Shown here one piece after another: positions 58,731-64,000 of a DNA stretch of 64,000 bases. This DNA is from Aselliscus stoliczkanus (taxonomy: Eukaryota > Chordata > Mammalia > Chiroptera > Hipposideridae). The translations under genes were made by a program, and so were the position numbers. The notes below the pieces were generated by a model that was not told the DNA's origin, ran no database searches, and saw only the letters and a list, made by a program, of their open reading frames with translations. The stretch lies in NCBI GenBank assembly GCA_033961575.1, contig CM066730.1, forward strand, positions 132,312,023-132,376,022. Reading direction: 5' to 3'. How positions within the stretch are numbered: position 1 is the stretch's first letter; every line of letters begins with the position of its first letter.

Positions 58731-61339
58731 AAAAGTAATGATAATACCATGTTTCACAGCAGTTGTGATGACTGAATGGAATATCTATGAAAGTATGCTG
58801 TAACTGATAGGAAACCATAAGCAGGTTAATAAATATTATTCCACTGCAAGACTAAATAAGATGATGTAAAGATCTCAATAATAATATACCACTTGCTACA
58901 TGCTACTTATTGTGGTTGTTATTTTGTAGTTATTACTGGTAAAACTAAGTTATGACTGAGTGATAATGATGAACTAGTATGTGGAAAAAGCAAGATGAAA
59001 ACTCTAATAAACAGAACAATCTTAACAACATTACAAGAATACATAAGCTTAAGGGAAAAACCAAAAGAAAAAATATAAAATTGTTATCAGTAATTATCTC
59101 TGGGTAGAGGAATTACAGGTTTAAAAGGAAGTTTTATTGGAATGTTTGTTCAGTACCCATTTTTTAAGGAAGCCTGCCCCCCTACCCCCATCCCCAGTCC
59201 ATTGGGGTGATGCGGAAGCAACTACGTTATCATCACACTTTTTTCATCCCAGTCTGAGTCATGAATGAGCTATGTTAGCCGGGCTCATGAGTCTCTTTCT
59301 AAACAGTGTAGGTATGGACTGGAGAGGGAGTGCGACAAGTAAGCAATCTGTACAATTTGAGGCATAAATTCTAAAACTTGGGAGCTTTGTGGCCATGCTT
59401 TCTGTCACCTCGGTTGGAAAAGACCGGATTACCAAAAGACTGTTGAGAACATAGCAGAAGAGCAGTGAGGAGCAGGGGATGGCCGCAGTCAGTCCAAATC
59501 TTCACAGCATTAGAAACACCCGCATTCCTACTGCAGCCCCTCTAAGACACCTCATTAGCCCTTCAAAACCTGCCCCTTCTGGCTTGACTAGGGTTTCTGA
59601 GTATTTTACCCAATATAAAGGGATTTAAAAATATTTTTATTTTTATAAGTTTCCCATGGTGGGCATATATTTCTTTTACAACCAGAAAATACATATTTTA
59701 AAAAGAGCTGTGCTCATGATGAGTGAATATAAAGGTAAGAGGGAGAACTCCAACACCAGGTATTTTGCAATCACTCAGAAGAGTGGGTTTTTATATACCA
59801 GGTTGAATAAATGGCCTCTACATCCAGGACTCACTAGAAAGGGGACCTGGGGTTCACTGCACATTAGCCACTTGGTTTGCTCGTAAGTCTCTAGATTCAA
59901 ATGAACAGTAGTGACATTAATAGTGTATTAATATAAAGCCACAGCCTACATGATCATCACTCATGTTCTTCTTGCAACTGAGTACTAGTACTTACTGGTA
60001 GACTTAGTCCCAAAAAGCTCTTTGCAAAGAAAATATTAAAAGCAGTGAGATTTCCTTAGTCCTCTCTCTTTATTCCTTTCAAGCACACTAACTTGCCAAC
60101 TCAAGAGAAACCTGTTCCTTCCTCATCCTGTGAAATAGCAGTAAATTTTGAATAGCAAGATACAGAAATAGGGTCTTCCTTCTCTTTCGCAAATTAAATG
60201 CGACTGCATTTTAAATGCTTTCAAGATCAATCTCAATTTTTAGGGCTTCTAAGTTTTGTCTATATATTCTTTGTTTGCCTTACCCTTAAGTGTTAAATTA
60301 GTTTATTTCTTTGTTTTGATTTTTTGAGAGAAAAAAATGAATTTATATGAAATACGGATTCCAAGTCCCCGATAGGAGATTTTGAAGAAACCAATGCTCT
60401 TTGGGATTTGTACTCTCCCCCATCAGCACGTAGGAAAAGAGCAAAGGCGGTCGCATATCTGTAGAATATTTCAATTCAGTTTTGACTGGGAATAATACCA
60501 TTCCCGAATATTCTACTTAAAAAAGCAGTAATTATGGTATGTGTCTCTGGTTGATTTTTTTTTTAACTCCCTGTAACAGTAGGAAAGTCTGCTGCTAGAT
60601 AGGAGATATTACTATATATAAGTTATTTTGATTTTTTGATTGGGTGAAGTGAGTTGATTTATTATTTGTTATGGTCAAGAAAATGGCTCTATGCCAAGCA
60701 TACAATTAGACATGATCCCTTCTGAAGTTCAGAAAACATGGAGAAAAAAATAAAAATATAAGATTTTCAAATATATTTTTTATTGCAAATCAAGAGATCT
60801 GATTTAGGCCATAAGTGAGTCACAAATATCTTTATCTTTCCAGCTCCATAAAAATTAAATTACAAAAATGATATATCTACTTAGTAAATTCAACGGAGAC
60901 TGCAGCAATACAAACTGATGCAGACTTCAATCTCAGAAATTTGACTTGGCAGAGTGAATTATTTGCATTGTTTCAGATTTCTATGGTTTTTACTCCCTTT
61001 TTGTTTTTTCCTTTATCCTGAACTTCTTACTGATTTTTTTTGTTGTTGTTCTTTCTGCTTTTCTATTTAGTGACAATCATTCTCACCAATCGAGACAGTA
61101 TGACCTTTGTCTAAAAAAGAAATGTGAGGGGGGCAAAGTGCCTCCAGATTCTTGTGTTCACACCGGGGAAATGACATTGTCCTTACAGGGATGTGCGGGC
61201 CTATTGGCCATATCACTGAGCAAAAGTCTTCCATGCCTGAAGATTTGATGGCCAAAACAGATGCGGCCTCAGCCCTTCAGCACTCGAGGCAGCATCTCTT
61301 TGAGAGAGTGACAAGCCCTGAATCTCAGTGCTGTGCACT

Positions 61340-61515
61340 GGACTGCTGATATAGGAAAACCTGGGATAGAACTCCCTTATTTAAAAAATGAAGAAATCTT
61401 ATTTCAAAATTCTAGAAAAGAAAAGGGACTTACTCAAGGTTGTCTACTTTGTGGCAGAGCTGGCGCCAAATCCAAGCTTCCTGGTTCCAAGTCCAGAATT
61501 CTTTCCCATGCTATT
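61340..61515 (-). repeat. Likely MIR fragment
   Basis: GGGACTTACTCAAGGTTGTC...GTGGCAGAGCTGGCGCCAAA...GTCCAGAATTCTTTCCC. Confidence 0.6.
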
Positions 61516-61849
61516 TGGCCTTGGCATGTTGTAATCAATTTTCACTTTGAAAGATATATATATATATTTCTTTTTTTTAACTTAGTTCCTCAAAAAGGAG
61601 CACATTCTCAGAGCTTTATAGCTTTCAAACAATATCACTCTTGGAAAGAAACTCAATAAAATGTTTTATCCAACAGTTTCAGCCACTTCTCACAAAGGTC
61701 TCTCAGTCCACTGAATATACTAGTTTTGTAAATCATATTAGCTAGCCAATTCTTACTAACAAGGTAGGCAATGGAGAAGAGCAGAAGGTGAGGGAGGTAA
61801 TGAAGTCACAAAGAATCCAGTAGTGCCAGGAGGCTTGAGAGCTAGGTAA

Positions 61850-61975
61850 CATATTTCCCATTTTACAGAAGAAAACTGAGGTAGAGAAACTGAGTAATTT
61901 TCGCAAAGACTGATCTACTTGTAAGGCAGAGCTAAGATCTCAACGTAAACCACTTGGACTCTAAGCTCATCCGTT
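61850..61975 (-). repeat. MIR fragment
   Basis: TTTCCCATTTTACAGAAGAA, AACTGAGGTAGAGAAACTGA, GGCAGAGCTAAGATC. Confidence 0.85.
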
Positions 61976-62609
61976 TTGAGTCAAATATTTGCAAATCAAG
62001 TATCAAGACAGGGAAGTGTGCTCTTTAGAAAGATCAAACTGTTATTTACAGACACTCCTTTTGAAGTCCCTGCCATAAAAATTTTCTCTATATTTCTCCT
62101 CTGGACTTTTGGCAATGTTCCCCCATGGAAGAAGGTCAAATACTTAAAAGACTCCTTTTAGTCATGTTGTTAATAAATAAAGCAATGTTATTTAAACCTT
62201 TGGGTGCTTTTGTCAGTCAAAGATATCACTGATTTTCTCTCCCACATAGGGAAATGTACCAAGGTCATGGAAGCCCTGGAAAAATATAAATTTTTCAAAG
62301 AAGCTCTGTTCTCTTGGTGCCAGGGTGACTTTCAATTGGCTCCGGGAGGTCGCCTTAGTCACATTTGAGTTCATTTGTTAGTCTCAGGTTGCTCATCAGA
62401 AGAAACTGATAGCATTGAATTCCAAGTAGTAAGTTTTGTACCATTGACTATTCATTTTAGGAAACTCCTCTTTAGACAATCTTTTATAAGATATGCAAAA
62501 AATGGATAACAGAAACGTTCCTGAAAAGATGAGTGCAAATCAAAATCTGGTTTATTTTTTTTAAAAATTCACTACTAATAATCACTCTTTAAAAACTAAT
62601 AGTGATTAG

Positions 62610-62700
62610 TATAACTCACACTTATACAGAAACCAAGAGTCGATCAAATATTTTCACATATAATCTCATTTAATTCTCACAAGAAATCTTTCAGAAAAAT
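62610..62700 (-). repeat. MIR fragment
   Basis: TATAACTCACACTTATACAG...ATAATCTCATTTAATTCTC. Confidence 0.6.
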
Positions 62701-62704
62701 TCAA

Positions 62705-62880
62705 ACATTAAAGTGCATGTTAACTTATGCTATGAATTGAGCTAGGCCCTGGAGATACAAAAATAAATTAAAAAATGGTCCTTGTCCTCAAGGAATTCAC
62801 CATTTTTATTATCGTCTTACGTAACATAGTAGGTAAGTAAAGCTCAAAAATTAGAATATATTTGTCCATTGAGGCCAGTT
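62705..62880 (-). repeat. L2 3' fragment
   Basis: GAATTGAGCTAGGCCCTGGA, GATACAAAAATAAATTAAAA, TTGTCCTCAAGGAATTCACC. Confidence 0.7.
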
Positions 62881-63439
62881 ACATCCAGGACTGAAACTGG
62901 AGTTGTTTGACCCAAACTTATTCTTACTACATCAAACTCTTGCTTAGCGTGAAGAGGAAATGGAGAGGAAAGTGGCCATGCTTTTTTTTTTTTAAGAAGA
63001 CATTCCCTTAATTTATTAATTTTTAATTTATGATTTTTCTAAATTTGGGATTCTTAAGACAATGTGTACCCTTGCAATCTCTCTTGCTGTTAATTCAATG
63101 GTTTGCATTTCTAATATTAAAAGGAAATGTTTTCATCATTTATTTGCTTAAATAGAAATAGAATCCAAGTTATCATGTTCAGATATGATGTTCAATTAAG
63201 CAATTCACAGGGTATAATAGCTACATATGCTATTATATGTTATTCTGGGTCTCACAACTGAGGAGACGGAGACTTGGGGAGAGTTCTTATATGCAAAAGA
63301 AATTGGTGATTGAAGGGTTAGACAAAAAAAATAGGAAAAAAGGTTCAAGGAATTTGGCTTTAGGATGAGAGCTGAAGAACATCTTGGTAACCATCTTCAT
63401 GTACATGAGAAGTTATTATACCAGCTGTTTTTTTACATC

Positions 63440-63690
63440 TACAGACAGAAGAAAATGAATTCAAACTGCAGCCCTAGGGATTTAGGTTAACTATGAAAAA
63501 TGATTTGCTGACAGGTGAGTTTGTCAGTTACTGGAATAAAGTACCAGAGGAAGTTGTGGAAACTCCCTTAAAATACAAAAAAGATTTCTAATCTCTTTGT
63601 ATAGTTCAAATATGGCATGACCCCAGGCAAAAAGGTGGACTACACGGCCTCTCAAGATTCCTTTCAGCTCAAGGATATTGCCATGATGAT
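63440..63690 (+). repeat. Possible CR1/L3-type LINE 3' end
   Basis: GGACTACACGGCCTCTCAAG followed by TTTCAGCTCAAGGATATT resembles the end shared by CR1/L3 and related old elements. Confidence 0.4.
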
Positions 63691-64000
63691 CTCAGCCACT
63701 AAAAGCACCTTTTCATGGGGAAAACCAGCTTCAGGCTGAAGTTCCACATGCCTACAATCTCCCTTTTACTTGGATAATCATTCCATATATGCATGCCCTA
63801 TAGATAATAACCTCGACTCGTGGTTTTCTTCCAAATGTCAGCCAGAATCAATTTAAAAGTGCTTTGGTCTGGTTTCTAAAAGGTCAAGTGTGGGGCATTG
63901 TAAATATTTAAAAAACTGTTGTACCCCTCACTCTTTAAGTTTCCTTTTAATCCCAAACTAGGTAGAATCCAGTGGAAATTCTGATTATAAGTTTCTGAGA

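Larger units (their letters stand above)
19288..64000 (-). other. PDE4B: PDE4B upstream intron (5' part cut by the window edge)
   Basis: Everything above the acceptor at 19288-19289 appears to be intron, at least 44.7 kb. Neither the PDE4B1-type N-terminal exon nor the exon ending RRRFTVAHTC of other long forms was found on the minus strand. Long stretches where I recognise nothing beyond occasional simple runs are 22160-24385, 33140-35575, 35805-36975, 42930-44900, 46830-47030, 47400-49610, 50400-51285, 52820-53825, 55405-58370 and 58740-61335. Listed repeats fill most of the remainder. Confidence 0.8.

Overview
The window is a piece of a mammalian nuclear genome, and it lies inside one large gene on the minus strand. 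Three short exons, each bounded by canonical GT/AG splice sites in compatible phase, encode the UCR1 region of the cAMP-specific phosphodiesterase PDE4B: 19093-19287 (195 bp), 9776-9812 (37 bp) and 9575-9645 (71 bp). Transcription runs from high to low coordinates. No other protein-coding exon could be supported. The other roughly 63.7 kb is intron.

Species: the young SINEs are tRNA-derived. They carry A- and B-box-like heads, and the long copies end in an AATAAAAT tail preceded by a stretch that reads like the 'ccacaactaagactgaaggacaac' tail known from Rhin-1-like bat SINEs. Two mariner elements and an 82-bp mariner MITE are also present. Together with Laurasiatheria-type L1 3' ends, this suggests a bat, probably of the rhinolophoid/Yinpterochiroptera group. 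The species call is an inference from repeat resemblance; the mammal call is secure.

Layout. 1-9574 is the intron downstream of the last exon seen, with old MIR, L2 and MER5A copies, one LTR-like repeat, a GAG microsatellite and two SINEs. 9575-9812 holds two exons separated by a 130-bp intron. 9813-19092 is a 9.3-kb intron with a candidate regulatory block at about 10380-10760, two SINEs and a dated L1 insertion. 19093-19287 is the exon carrying the PKA site. 19288-64000 is more than 44.7 kb of the upstream intron. It contains a fold-back mariner with a SINE nested in it (20309-21297), tandem SINEs sharing one target site (21911-22157), an ERV-like solo LTR (about 39945-40385), an internally deleted mariner with its DD34D core still readable (49822-50393), a mariner MITE (52732-52813), and a tail-to-tail pair of L1 3' ends with a TA microsatellite between them (about 54336-54690).

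I found no undescribed gene system, operon, CRISPR array or RNA gene. The most unusual objects are the fold-back mariner, the tandem SINE pair and the non-repetitive block next to the UCR1 exons.
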